The notes under the pieces were generated by a model. That model had not been told where the DNA came from. It saw only the letters and a program-made list of their open reading frames with translations, and ran no database searches. Position numbers and translations under genes: made by a program. From positions 62,001 to 126,000 of the forward strand of contig NZ_JAHBDQ010000071.1 of NCBI RefSeq assembly GCF_019956555.1: DNA of 64,000 nucleotides. Reading direction: 5' to 3'. Origin of the DNA: Pseudomonas sp. A-RE-19. Its GTDB lineage: Bacteria; Pseudomonadota; Gammaproteobacteria; Pseudomonadales; Pseudomonadaceae. Below are positions 52,258 through 60,918 of the stretch, piece by piece; within the stretch, counting starts at the first letter, position 1, and each line of letters opens with the position of its first letter.

Positions 52258-52590
52258 ATGAGTTTGACTGAAGCCCGTTTTCACGACCTGGTCGATGCCA
52301 CCCAGCAGGCGCTGGAGGATATTTTTGACGAGAGTGGCCTGGATATCGATCTGGAGAGTTCGGCCGGTGTGCTCACCGTCAAGTTCGAAAGCGGCAGCCA
52401 GTTGATCTTCAGTCGTCAGGAACCGCTGCGTCAGTTGTGGCTGGCGGCGGTGTCCGGCGGTTTCCACTTCGACTATGACGAAGAGAGCAAGCGCTGGATG
52501 TGTGACAAGAGCGACGAGCAACTCGGCGAGATGCTCGAGCGCATCGTCAAGCAGCAAGCCGACGTCGAACTCGACTTCGAAGGCCTGTGA
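52258..52590 (+). CDS. cyaY: Iron donor protein CyaY (frataxin)
   Basis: This 110-residue bacterial frataxin begins MSLTEARFHDLVDATQQALED and has the conserved acidic first helix and the GGFHFDYD and WMCDKSDEQL segments. It binds iron and modulates Fe-S cluster assembly. It overlaps nothing upstream and is followed at once by the DUF1289 gene, with a 4-bp gap. Confidence 0.95.
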   Translation: MSLTEARFHDLVDATQQALEDIFDESGLDIDLESSAGVLTVKFESGSQLIFSRQEPLRQLWLAAVSGGFHFDYDEESKRWMCDKSDEQLGEMLERIVKQQADVELDFEGL

Positions 52591-52594
52591 GCTC

Positions 52595-52813
52595 GTGACC
52601 CAGCCTGCGCCCGTTCGTCCGCCCAAACCGCTCTACAGCAATGTCAGCCCGGCGGTGCCTTCGCCGTGCAGCGGCGTGTGTCGGCTGGATGAGCAGAAGG
52701 TCTGTCTGGGGTGCTTCCGCCATGTGGAAGATATTCGCGAATGGCGCTCGGCGGATGATGAGCGGCGGCGAGTGATTTGCGCATCGGCCCTCGATCGAAA
52801 GAATAGAGGCTAA
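52595..52813 (+). CDS. DUF1289 cysteine-cluster protein
   Basis: This 72-residue protein has the DUF1289 core PSPCSGVCRLDEQKVCLGCFRHVEDI with four cysteines (C-x3-C-x7-C-x2-C), a probable metal- or Fe-S-binding site, and IREWRSADDERRRVI after it. The function is unknown. A GTG start at 52595, 4 bp after cyaY, has a GAAGG ribosome site at moderate distance. Proximity to the frataxin gene may hint at iron metabolism. Confidence 0.8.
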   Translation: MTQPAPVRPPKPLYSNVSPAVPSPCSGVCRLDEQKVCLGCFRHVEDIREWRSADDERRRVICASALDRKNRG

Positions 52814-52818
52814 CCCGA

Positions 52819-52916
52819 CCCCTGTAGGAGCTGCCGCAGGCTGCGATCTTTTGATCTTTATAAGTCGCGCCGACGGAAGATCAAAAGATCGCAGCCTGCG
52901 GCAGCTCCTACAGGGG
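52819..52916. repeat. REPIN, family C, perfect 40-bp arms
   Basis: CCCCTGTAGGAGCTGCCGCA... (52819-52858) and its exact reverse complement (52877-52916) form 40-bp perfect arms around an 18-bp centre. Here the arms read GCCGCAGGC rather than GCCGAAGGC, so both arms share one change. It lies between DUF1289 and rnk. Confidence 0.92.
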
Positions 52917-52961
52917 CGGAAAACCGTCCGCCGCCCCTGACTTGTATATTTATTGAGCTGT

Positions 52962-53037
52962 GATAGTGTCCAGAGACGCCTCAACCCATCGAGGCTCGTG
53001 AAAACCCCGCCTTTTTCTGGCGGGGTTTTGCTTTTTT
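52962..53037 (+). promoter_or_regulatory. rnk leader with intrinsic terminator (attenuator or small RNA)
   Basis: An extended -10-like TGTGATAGT (52959-52967) is followed by two hairpins: GCCTC/GAGGC (52978-52995) and an 11-bp AAAACCCCGCC/GGCGGGGTTTT stem (53001-53011 with 53019-53029) that ends in GCTTTTTT. The rnk ribosome site is only 15 nt further. This has the form of a terminator inside the leader, so it may be an attenuator or the 3' end of a ~65-nt RNA. Confidence 0.55.
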
Positions 53038-53066
53038 CGTGCAGAAGAAAGGAGTCTGCCCTGATC

Positions 53067-53477
53067 ATGACCGCACCTTCCATCACCCTTACCCGTCTGG
53101 ACGTGCAACGTCTGGAACGCCTGATCGACAGCCTGGATGACTCGCTGCCGGGCGTTATCGCGCTGCAAACCGAACTGGATCGCGCCGATACTCTAGTCGG
53201 TCACGATGAAGTGCCTGCCGATGTCGTGACCATGAATTCCCGTGTGCATTGCCGTGAAGAAATCAGTGGCAAGGACTATCACCTGACTTTGGTTTACCCG
53301 AAGGATGCCAACGCCGACGAAGGCAAAATATCCATTCTGGCGCCAGTGGGCAGTGCTTTGCTGGGCCTGAAAGTCGGTCAGCACATCGACTGGCCGGCAC
53401 CGGGTGGCAAAACCCTCAAACTGACCCTGCTGGAAGTCGAATCACAGCCAGCCCATGGCGGCGACTTCCCGGAATAA
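53067..53477 (+). CDS. rnk: Regulator of nucleoside diphosphate kinase, Rnk
   Basis: This 136-residue protein has an N-terminal helical segment and a C-terminal GreA/GreB-like domain (YHLTLVYPKDANADEGKISILAPVGSALLGLKVGQHIDW). Rnk lowers or modulates nucleoside diphosphate kinase levels and binds RNA polymerase without cleavage-factor activity. The ATG at 53067 has an AAAGGAG ribosome site. It is convergent with cyaA. Confidence 0.92.
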   Translation: MTAPSITLTRLDVQRLERLIDSLDDSLPGVIALQTELDRADTLVGHDEVPADVVTMNSRVHCREEISGKDYHLTLVYPKDANADEGKISILAPVGSALLGLKVGQHIDWPAPGGKTLKLTLLEVESQPAHGGDFPE

Positions 53478-53483
53478 AGTCCC

Positions 53484-56330
53484 TCAGACCTGCTCGAGTG
53501 CCTCGTTCAATGCGCGCTCCAGGTCGGCCTTGTAGCGCAGATACAAATTGCTTGAGCTCTGACCATCACCGAGCAGGCCCGACAGGTCCAGGTCGGTGAT
53601 GTAGCAGCGATAGCGTTCGGTCTCGCGGCGCTGCTCGACGATTTCCCGGGCGACCACGCTGAACAGCTGATCGCCATGTTCCAGTTCTGAAAATTCCCGC
53701 TGATTGCAATACAACGTGACCTGCACCTGCCCGGGTGCGGCTTTGCCGACGATGGCCTGTACGTCGTAGAACGGTTTATTGACCGGGGTTTGCGGCGCTG
53801 GCCGGGCTTCGACCCGACGGGCCCGTGCGGGACCTGAAGGCAATAACTGGTAATACAACGTGTCCAGACTCAGTGGCTGGGCGGTGTCCATCGGTAGCAA
53901 GGCATCGCGTCGGTACTGGATCGATTGCAGGAAACGTTGCAGTGGCACCAGCAGGCTTTGTTCGTCGTGATAGGGCAAGCGCTGCTGCCACAGGGCATTG
54001 AATTCATCCAGTACATACACATCGGCCAGGTGTTCGTGGATCCGGTAGAACACTTGAACGCAGTCGGGTTGCCCCATGGGCAGGATCAGCGCCAGATCGT
54101 GGTCTTCCAGTGCCATCGGGTCCAGATGTAACGGGCTGTAGCTCACCAGTTCTTCGCCAAGGTAATCGAACAGCGCCGGCAGCGTGGCGAAGGCAGCGTG
54201 ACTGACCTGGCCGGGCACCAGCTCCAGCACGTGGTAATGCTGCTGGACCTGAATCAGGTAACGATGATTGAGCTTGCTCAGCAGCAGACTCTGGGCAGTG
54301 TCGAGGATTTCTTCGACCCGCCGCGCAATGAATTGCGCGCGATTGTGGCAGAAGCAACGTACCCGCAGCTTGGGCTGTTGTGGCCCGTCCGGCAGGTTGT
54401 TGAGGTAATCGCGCAGGCAGTCCAGCAGGGCGTGTGGGCCGTCAAAGCGGCTGACCAGCACCTCGTTCCAGCTGTTGAGCGTGACCTGATCCAGGGTCAG
54501 TACCAGGTTTTCCCGCACGCCGGCATAGCTCAGGGAATCGGTGCGCTCGGTGGTCATCAGGATGTTCAGGTCGCGATGGTGCTTGAGCGGGTCGACGCCG
54601 ACGTTTACCAGAATCAGTATTTCGCTCGGCACACTGGCGCGCAGCAAAGGCTCTTCGGCGACAGTAGTCAGGGGCAGGGCGATGCTTTGTTGCAGGCTAC
54701 CGAGCAAGTTGAACAGTTCGAACTCGCTCAAGTCGCTGGTGCCGGGGTGCAGGGCCAGGCGGGTGCTGCTGTCGATCACGCCATTGCGGTGGCACCAGGT
54801 GAGCAGCTCCAGTAACTGACGGCTGCGCTTGATGGGCGCGAAATGCTCCCACTCGTGGGCGGCCAGGCTGCCGTTGTACAAACCCCACTGGGTTTGCCCC
54901 GGTTCTTTCTTGTTTGGGGCCTGCACCAGTGTCAGGGTGTCTTCGGCCAGATCGGGGGCGATGCCGGGGTTGATGAATTCGACCTTGTCGGCCTTGCGCT
55001 CGAAAGCCGCGTACAACCGCCGGCCCAGTACATTGAGGTCGCGTTTGTTGATCAGGCTGACGGTCTTTTCGTTGCGGGCAAACTGCGTCAGGAAGCGGTA
55101 GCTGTAATTCAGCTCGCCGACCAGGGCCCGGCGTTCGGCGCTGACCTGGCGGACTTTCCATTGGCTGCGGCTGTCGAGCAATGCGAGCTGACGCTGATCC
55201 CAATGCCATTCGTGGGCCAGGCGTTCGAGTAACGAGCGCTGCCAGTTCTGGGTGCGACCGCTGTTGCCGGTGAGTTTGCGGTTGACCTTCAGGTACAGCG
55301 CGCGGCGTACCAGCTCCAGGCGTTCCGGTTCGCCCCGGGCCGTGAGGTATTCCTCGATGCGTCGGTAAACCACGACGTATGGATCCAGTTCGTCGAGGTC
55401 CAGGCGATTGGCAAACACCGCCTGCTTGAAACGCAGGCTCAGGCACTGGACCTTGGGGTGTTCGCTGGCGTAGACCTCCGTCAGCAGCAGCTTGAGCACC
55501 GATTTGTAGGGTGACTCGATGCCCTTGAACAATTGCCAGAGCCCGGCGCCGATGAATTCCCCGGGCGGGATATACGACAGATGCCCCAGGTCCAGGGTCT
55601 CGTCGGCACGGATAAAACGCTTGGATAGCAGCGTGTGGGTGTAGCGGTCATACGCTGCCTCTTCGTAAACCGGCACCAGCCACCAGATGGGTGTACGACC
55701 GGCCAGCCAGATCGCGGTGCGGTAGAACTCGTCCAGCAGCAGGTAGTGCTGGGTGGTGCCGCAATCTTCCGAACTCAGTTGAGTATCGCGTTCGCCGAGT
55801 ACGAAACGTGCGGGGTCTATCAGGAAGAAATGCGCCTCGGCGCCCTGGCTGGCGGCCCATATCTCAAGCAACTGGCATTTCTTGCGCAGCTCAGTGAGCT
55901 CGCTTTCGCTCAAGTCCGGCGCGTGACAGACCCATACGTCCATATCGCTCTGGTCGGCTTGGGCCAGGGTGCCGAGGCTGCCCATCAGGAACAGGCCGTG
56001 AATCGGTCGCGGCGGGTTGCTGCCGTGGCGCGGCTTGTAGGAAAACGAGCGGGTCAGGCGCTGGGCTTCGGCGAGGGTGTTGGCGTCAGGTTCGTAATTC
56101 GACAACCCGGCCGGAGTGCCGCCCGAAACGTAACCTGGCAACAGCGGATGATTGACGTGGAAAAACAGCGGCAGCAGGGTCAGAACCGTTTGCTGACGGG
56201 TCGACAACCCTTCCATGGCGCGCGCCATGCGGCCCTCGTTGAGCTTCAGAAAACGGGCGCGCAGCTGGCTGAGAACCTTACGGTCGATTCCCTCGTCCAG
56301 ATCGGGGCGGATTTCATGGGTGCGGGTCAT
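53484..56330 (-). CDS. cyaA: Class I adenylate cyclase
   Basis: This 948-residue cytosolic enzyme makes cAMP. Its class I N-terminal catalytic half contains GLFLMGSLGTLAQADQSDMDVWVCH, with the acidic DMDVW motif, and the C-terminal half is regulatory. It would feed Vfr/Crp. The gene stands alone, convergent with rnk, with a 206-bp gap to its left-facing upstream neighbour. Confidence 0.95.
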   Translation of the reverse strand: MTRTHEIRPDLDEGIDRKVLSQLRARFLKLNEGRMARAMEGLSTRQQTVLTLLPLFFHVNHPLLPGYVSGGTPAGLSNYEPDANTLAEAQRLTRSFSYKPRHGSNPPRPIHGLFLMGSLGTLAQADQSDMDVWVCHAPDLSESELTELRKKCQLLEIWAASQGAEAHFFLIDPARFVLGERDTQLSSEDCGTTQHYLLLDEFYRTAIWLAGRTPIWWLVPVYEEAAYDRYTHTLLSKRFIRADETLDLGHLSYIPPGEFIGAGLWQLFKGIESPYKSVLKLLLTEVYASEHPKVQCLSLRFKQAVFANRLDLDELDPYVVVYRRIEEYLTARGEPERLELVRRALYLKVNRKLTGNSGRTQNWQRSLLERLAHEWHWDQRQLALLDSRSQWKVRQVSAERRALVGELNYSYRFLTQFARNEKTVSLINKRDLNVLGRRLYAAFERKADKVEFINPGIAPDLAEDTLTLVQAPNKKEPGQTQWGLYNGSLAAHEWEHFAPIKRSRQLLELLTWCHRNGVIDSSTRLALHPGTSDLSEFELFNLLGSLQQSIALPLTTVAEEPLLRASVPSEILILVNVGVDPLKHHRDLNILMTTERTDSLSYAGVRENLVLTLDQVTLNSWNEVLVSRFDGPHALLDCLRDYLNNLPDGPQQPKLRVRCFCHNRAQFIARRVEEILDTAQSLLLSKLNHRYLIQVQQHYHVLELVPGQVSHAAFATLPALFDYLGEELVSYSPLHLDPMALEDHDLALILPMGQPDCVQVFYRIHEHLADVYVLDEFNALWQQRLPYHDEQSLLVPLQRFLQSIQYRRDALLPMDTAQPLSLDTLYYQLLPSGPARARRVEARPAPQTPVNKPFYDVQAIVGKAAPGQVQVTLYCNQREFSELEHGDQLFSVVAREIVEQRRETERYRCYITDLDLSGLLGDGQSSSNLYLRYKADLERALNEALEQV

Positions 56331-56536
56331 GTCAGCTCAATCCGGCTCACGGGGCTCGGACGTGGAGGGCTCGGGATGAGGGGCAGTTTAGCGCCTCGGC
56401 CCCGGGACTTTTAAGCTGATTTTGTATTTCTGGCGTCAGGTTTCTATCGTTGGGCGACGGCAGGTAACAGGGCGGGTCATCGAGTGTGCCCGCGGAAATC
56501 CCGTGACAGAGGTTTCCGTGGGCGATGCGGTGATGC

Positions 56537-56782
56537 TCAGGCTGTTTCCTGGACGCTCAGAATCGTCAGAACGGTTTGTACATTTTGCGCGGCGTCACGA
56601 CCCAGGCTGGTCAGATAACCACCATCGGGCTGGTCGATCAGTTCTTTTTCGAACAGGCGTTTAGCGGCGGCAATGTGTTTCGGGGCAGCGGTCTGATGAA
56701 TTTTCAGGCCTTCCTGGGAGCTGTCCAGGTTGAAGAGGGCGAGGACTTCCAGTTCGGCAACCAACTCAGGGGTAAGCGACAT
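56537..56782 (-). CDS. TIGR02647-type small protein
   Basis: This 81-residue protein begins MSLTPELVAELEVLALFNL and contains HIAAAKRLFEKELIDQPDGGYLTSLGRDAAQ, the pattern of a conserved Pseudomonas family (TIGR02647 as recalled) at this position. It looks like a small winged-helix-like domain. Function is unknown. Confidence 0.8.
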   Translation of the reverse strand: MSLTPELVAELEVLALFNLDSSQEGLKIHQTAAPKHIAAAKRLFEKELIDQPDGGYLTSLGRDAAQNVQTVLTILSVQETA

Positions 56783-56913
56783 AAGGACTCCAGACTTTCT
56801 AGGAATTGGACGACAGCGCCCCTAAGGTGATCTCACTCGCGCAGCATGTCCAGTGCTGGCAACAGGGTTTTTTCGCCTCGGCGAACATTCCCCGGTGGGT
56901 GGTGCGGCGGTCT

Positions 56914-57004
56914 CTGTAGGAGCGAGGCTTGCCCGCGAAGGCCTCACCGCGGTCTTCCTGAAAAACCGCATCATCGTTCTTCGCGGGCAAGCCCCGCTCC
57001 TACA
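56914..57004. repeat. REPIN, family A
   Basis: Inverted GTAGGAGCGAGGCTTGCCCG copies about 43 bp apart; the right copy has a C for T change (GCCCCGCTCC). It lies between two reverse-strand small genes. Confidence 0.88.
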
Positions 57005-57015
57005 GGAAACTGGGG

Positions 57016-57300
57016 TTATTGCTTTTCTGGCGGCAGCTCCGGCAACGCACGCAGCGCAGCTTCGTACCATTCGGTGTTGAATGCGCGGTCTTCATCGAGC
57101 ATGGCATCGATCTCGTAAGCCAGCACATGTGCCATGAGATTGAGGATTTCTTCACGCTCGTAACCCACCAGGGTCAGCTTGTTAAACGTTGCCTTGGCCG
57201 CTGGCGGGTTATCGCTTTCGATCTGGTTCTCGATCGCTTCGATCAGCGTCGTTTCGGTGAACTCTTCTTCGTCGTTGTCGATGTCGTTAGGCTCGCTCAT
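57016..57300 (-). CDS. Conserved acidic protein of unknown function
   Basis: This 94-residue protein begins MSEPNDIDNDEEEFTETT and is acidic at the N-terminus; the middle has NPPAAKATFNKLTLVGYERE and EILNLMAHVLAYEIDAML, an amphipathic helical pattern. I do not recognise a family. The start at 57300 is preferred over a longer frame to 57339 because it avoids an unconserved leader. It is divergent from the GST gene. Confidence 0.75.
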   Translation of the reverse strand: MSEPNDIDNDEEEFTETTLIEAIENQIESDNPPAAKATFNKLTLVGYEREEILNLMAHVLAYEIDAMLDEDRAFNTEWYEAALRALPELPPEKQ

Positions 57301-57425
57301 GGCAGGCTCCTCAAGGAAAGGCGGCCAGTTTACCTGCATTCAGCGCTGTGATGCTGCTGGCAAGAAGTGCCGGGGCGTTCTATAACTGGCGCTGCCAACC
57401 CCCTGCACGGCCTGGAGGCTATGTA

Positions 57426-58085
57426 ATGCTCAAGCTTTATGGATTTTGCGTCAGCAACTACTACAACATGGTCAAGCTGGCGTTGCTGGAGAAGGGACTG
57501 CCGTTTGAAGAAGTACTGTTTCACCCAGGGCCGAGTCCCGAGGCATTAGCCATCAGCCCGCGCGGGAAGGTGCCGGTGCTGGGCGTCGAACAAGGGTTCA
57601 TCAATGAAACCAGCGTGATTCTCGAGTACCTCGAACAGAGCCAGAAAGGTACGCCGCTGCTGTCCAGCGAGCCCTTCGAGCGAGCGCAGGCGCTGGCTTT
57701 GGCCAAGGAAATCGAGTTGTACATCGAACTGCCGGCGCGCGCCTGCTACCCCGAAGCGTTTTTCGGTATGTCTGTGCCGGAGGCGATCAAGGACAAGACC
57801 AAGGCCGAGCTGCTGCTGGGGTTCGCCTCGCTGGGCAGGCATGGCAAGTTCGCCCCTTACGTAGCGGGCAACAGTCTCAGCATTGCGGATTTGTATTTCC
57901 TGTACAGCGTGCCGATGGCCTGTGCCGTGGCGCAGAAGCTGTTCGATATCGATCTGTTGGCTGAGATGCCGGCGGCCAGGGCGCTGCTGGAGCGTCTGGG
58001 ACAGAACCCGCATGTGCAGAGGATCGCAAAGGACAAGGACGCGGCGATGCCAGCGTTTCTGGAAATGATCGCGTCCAAAAAGTAG
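57426..58085 (+). CDS. Glutathione S-transferase family protein
   Basis: This 219-residue protein has an N-terminal thioredoxin-like domain (MLKLYGFCVSNYYNMVKLAL, ISPRGKVPVL, INETSVILEYLEQ) and a C-terminal helical domain (about 88-205). The Ser/Asn of SNYYN may act in glutathione activation. Its substrate is unknown. A TGGAGG ribosome site precedes the ATG at 57426. Confidence 0.88.
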   Translation: MLKLYGFCVSNYYNMVKLALLEKGLPFEEVLFHPGPSPEALAISPRGKVPVLGVEQGFINETSVILEYLEQSQKGTPLLSSEPFERAQALALAKEIELYIELPARACYPEAFFGMSVPEAIKDKTKAELLLGFASLGRHGKFAPYVAGNSLSIADLYFLYSVPMACAVAQKLFDIDLLAEMPAARALLERLGQNPHVQRIAKDKDAAMPAFLEMIASKK

Positions 58086-58109
58086 ACGTGTAACGATCTT
58101 GAGAATGCC

Positions 58110-58174
58110 TTCGCGGGCAAGCCTCGCTCCTACAAGGACACTCGGTCGAATGTAGGAGCGAGGCTTGCCCGCGA
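58110..58174. repeat. REPIN, family A, short spacer
   Basis: Inverted GTAGGAGCGAGGCTTGCCCG copies with an approximately 18-bp spacer between the convergent GST and argH genes; its right end lies 6 bp from the argH stop codon. Confidence 0.88.
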
Positions 58175-58179
58175 AGCTC

Positions 58180-59574
58180 TTAACGGCTGGCGAGCAGTGC
58201 CTGACCGCGAACCACAGCCTTCTTGACCTGCGCCGGCGCAGTCCCGCCGATATGGTCGCGGGCATTCACCGAGCCTTCCAGGGTCAGCACGGCAAACACA
58301 TCCTGCTCGATCTGATCGCTGAACTTGCGCAGTTCTTCCAGGCTCATTTCCGCCAGGTCCTTGCCGCTTTCCACGCCATACTTCACGGCGTGGCCAACGA
58401 TCTCGTGGCAATCACGGAACGGCAGGCCACGGCGCACCAGATAGTCAGCCAGGTCGGTGGCGGTGGAGAAACCGCGCAGGGCCGCTTCGCGCATCATGGC
58501 GTGCTTGGGCTTGATCGCCGGGATCATATCGGCAAAGGCCCGCAGCGAATCGCGCAGGGTGTCGGCGGCGTCGAACAGCGGTTCCTTGTCTTCCTGGTTG
58601 TCCTTGTTGTAGGCCAATGGCTGGCCTTTCATCAGGGTCAGCAGGCCCATCAGCGCGCCGAATACCCGGCCAGTCTTGCCGCGAACCAGCTCCGGCACAT
58701 CCGGGTTTTTCTTTTGCGGCATGATCGAGCTGCCGGTGCAGAAACGGTCCGGCAGATCGATGAACTGGAACTGCGCGCTGGTCCACAGCACCAGCTCTTC
58801 GGAGAACCGTGACAAGTGCATCATCGCGATGCTGGCGGCCGAGCAGAACTCGATGGCGAAGTCGCGATCGGACACGTTGTCCAGCGAGTTACCGCCGACG
58901 GCGTCGAAGCCCAGCAGTTGAGCGGTGTATTCACGGTCGATCGGGTAAGTGGTGCCGGCCAGTGCCGCGCTACCCAGTGGCATGCGGTTGGTGCGCTTGC
59001 GGCAGTCCACCAGGCGCTCATAGTCGCGGCTGAGCATTTCGAACCAGGCCAGCATGTGGTGCCCAAAGGTCACCGGCTGCGCGGTTTGCAGGTGCGTGAA
59101 GCCCGGCATGATGCTGCCGGCTTCGCGCTCGGCCTGCTCCAGCAAGCCTTGTTGCAGGCGGGTGATTTCGCTGAGGATCAGGTCGATCTCGTCACGCAGC
59201 CACAGGCGGATGTCGGTGGCGACCTGGTCGTTACGACTGCGACCGGTGTGCAGCTTTTTACCGGTCACGCCGATGCGGTCGGTCAGACGCGCCTCGATGT
59301 TCATGTGCACGTCTTCGAGGTCGATGCGCCAGTCGAACTGACCGGCCTCGATTTCACCCTGGATGGTCTTCAGGCCATCGATGATGCTGTCGCGCTCGGC
59401 ATCGGTCAGCACGCCGACCTTGGCCAACATGGTGGCGTGGGCGATCGAGCCCATGATGTCGTGGCGATACAGGCGCTGGTCGAAGGTGACGGAGGCGGTG
59501 AAGCGGGCGACGAAGGCGTCGACGGGTTCACTGAAGCGGCCGCCCCAGGACTGATTGGTCTTGTCAGTGCTCAT
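58180..59574 (-). CDS. argH: Argininosuccinate lyase
   Basis: This 464-residue enzyme splits argininosuccinate into arginine and fumarate, the last step of arginine synthesis. The fumarase/lyase signature GSSIMPQKKNP holds the catalytic Ser, and TGRSRNDQVATD and GFTHLQTAQPV are typical. The start MSTDKTNQSWGGRF at 59574 is the conserved one; a longer frame to 59724 is unlikely. It is divergent from algR. Confidence 0.97.
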   Translation of the reverse strand: MSTDKTNQSWGGRFSEPVDAFVARFTASVTFDQRLYRHDIMGSIAHATMLAKVGVLTDAERDSIIDGLKTIQGEIEAGQFDWRIDLEDVHMNIEARLTDRIGVTGKKLHTGRSRNDQVATDIRLWLRDEIDLILSEITRLQQGLLEQAEREAGSIMPGFTHLQTAQPVTFGHHMLAWFEMLSRDYERLVDCRKRTNRMPLGSAALAGTTYPIDREYTAQLLGFDAVGGNSLDNVSDRDFAIEFCSAASIAMMHLSRFSEELVLWTSAQFQFIDLPDRFCTGSSIMPQKKNPDVPELVRGKTGRVFGALMGLLTLMKGQPLAYNKDNQEDKEPLFDAADTLRDSLRAFADMIPAIKPKHAMMREAALRGFSTATDLADYLVRRGLPFRDCHEIVGHAVKYGVESGKDLAEMSLEELRKFSDQIEQDVFAVLTLEGSVNARDHIGGTAPAQVKKAVVRGQALLASR

Positions 59575-60035
59575 GAATTCGCTCGTATCGGCTTGAGGAA
59601 AGATGGTGTGGAACGCTGTCGCGGATAATAACAGGGTTGCCAATCCTGCGGCTGGCACTGGTCGACACGTTTTTTTCTCATCGGGCGACCCATACTCCAG
59701 GCAAGCCATACGGAAATTGCGCAACGATATTTATCAATTGAGCAATATCGTCCCGGCAACCGTCTACAGTTGGACAGAGGATCAGCGCACTTCTCGATGC
59801 TGCAGCTGACTATAGAGAGAAGAGGGGTGTTCATATTGTGTATCGGCAAACACGACGGCGATGCCTCGCCAACGCGGGCCTGGGCCGTCAGTCACCCGGC
59901 AGATAAAAATTTAGCCGCCGGTCTCGCGGCACTTTTTGGCCCTCGCGCTAGTCTTAGCGTGGATCGCGGTGACGGACGTCACTTCACCTGTCTACGCTAT
60001 CCTTGTGCGAGACTCACGCAGGAATCCAGCGCAAT
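59575..60035. other. Intergenic region between argH and algR without a sensor kinase gene
   Basis: The 461-bp space is too short for an AlgZ/FimS-type kinase (about 358 residues). A forward frame at 59770-60039 encodes 89 residues unlike any kinase and is not credible. No AlgR box (CCGTTCGTC) or strong promoter was recognised. Confidence 0.6.
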
Positions 60036-60782
60036 ATGAATGTCCTGATCGTTGATGACGAACCCTTGGCCCGCGAGCGCCTGACCCGGCTGGTCGGCGA
60101 GATCGAGGGATACAATGTCCTGGAGCCCAGCGCCACGAACGGCGAAGAGGCGTTGGCACTGATCGACAGCCACAAGCCGGATATCGTGTTGCTCGATATT
60201 CGCATGCCGGGCCTCGATGGCCTGCAAGTGGCTGCACGGTTGTGCGAACGCGAAACCCCGCCCGCCGTAGTGTTTTGCACCGGACCCGATGAATTTGCCG
60301 TGGAAGCCCTGCAGGCCAGCGCCGTGGGCTATCTGGTGAAGCCAGTGCGCACAGAACAGTTACACGAAGCATTAAAGAAAGCCGAGCGACCCAATCGCGT
60401 CCAGCTCGCGGCCTTGACTCGCCCGGCGGCCGAAACCGGTAGCGGTCCGCGCAGCCACATCAGCGCCCGCACCCGAAAAGGCATCGAACTGATCCCGTTG
60501 GGTCAAGTGGTGTACTTCATTGCCGACCATAAATACGTGACTTTGCGCCATGAAGGCGGCGAAGTGCTGCTCGACGAACCGCTGAAAGCCCTCGAAGACG
60601 AATTCGGCGACCGTTTCGTGCGGATCCACCGCAACGCACTGGTTGCCCGCGAACGCATCGAGCGACTGCAACGCACGCCTCTGGGACATTTCCAGCTGTT
60701 CCTCAAAGGCCTGAACGGCGACGCCCTGATCGTCAGCCGGCGGCATGTGGCCGGCGTGCGAAAAATGATGCAACAGCTTTAA
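60036..60782 (+). CDS. algR: LytTR-type response regulator AlgR
   Basis: This 248-residue regulator has a receiver domain with acidic pair D7-D8, phosphoacceptor D54 in VLLDIRMPG and the conserved K in YLVKPVR, then a LytTR DNA-binding domain (about 140-240, with DRFVRIHRNALVAR). In Pseudomonas it controls alginate and pilus-related genes. The ATG at 60036 (MNVLIVDDEP) gives the known length. Its usual kinase gene is absent next door. hemC follows 136 bp downstream. Confidence 0.95.
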   Translation: MNVLIVDDEPLARERLTRLVGEIEGYNVLEPSATNGEEALALIDSHKPDIVLLDIRMPGLDGLQVAARLCERETPPAVVFCTGPDEFAVEALQASAVGYLVKPVRTEQLHEALKKAERPNRVQLAALTRPAAETGSGPRSHISARTRKGIELIPLGQVVYFIADHKYVTLRHEGGEVLLDEPLKALEDEFGDRFVRIHRNALVARERIERLQRTPLGHFQLFLKGLNGDALIVSRRHVAGVRKMMQQL

Positions 60783-60918
60783 TCCGCCGCGCAGGGTGGG
60801 TTTCTAGCCTATTACCGGACATTAAGGGCCAGGGAGGCTGTGCTGTTTCTGATACAAGTCAAAGCGGATTTGGCTGAGATGTTATTATCCGCCGTATCTA
60901 TTCAGTACGGATTGATCC

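Noticed and set aside
50348..52261. 637-codon forward open frame across lysA, lptM and the REPIN
   Set aside because: It is antisense to dapF, lysA and lptM, which have clear motifs; long antisense frames are expected in GC-rich Pseudomonas DNA.
59770..60039. Small forward frame before algR as a remnant of algZ
   Set aside because: The 89-residue product has no kinase motif or membrane segment.
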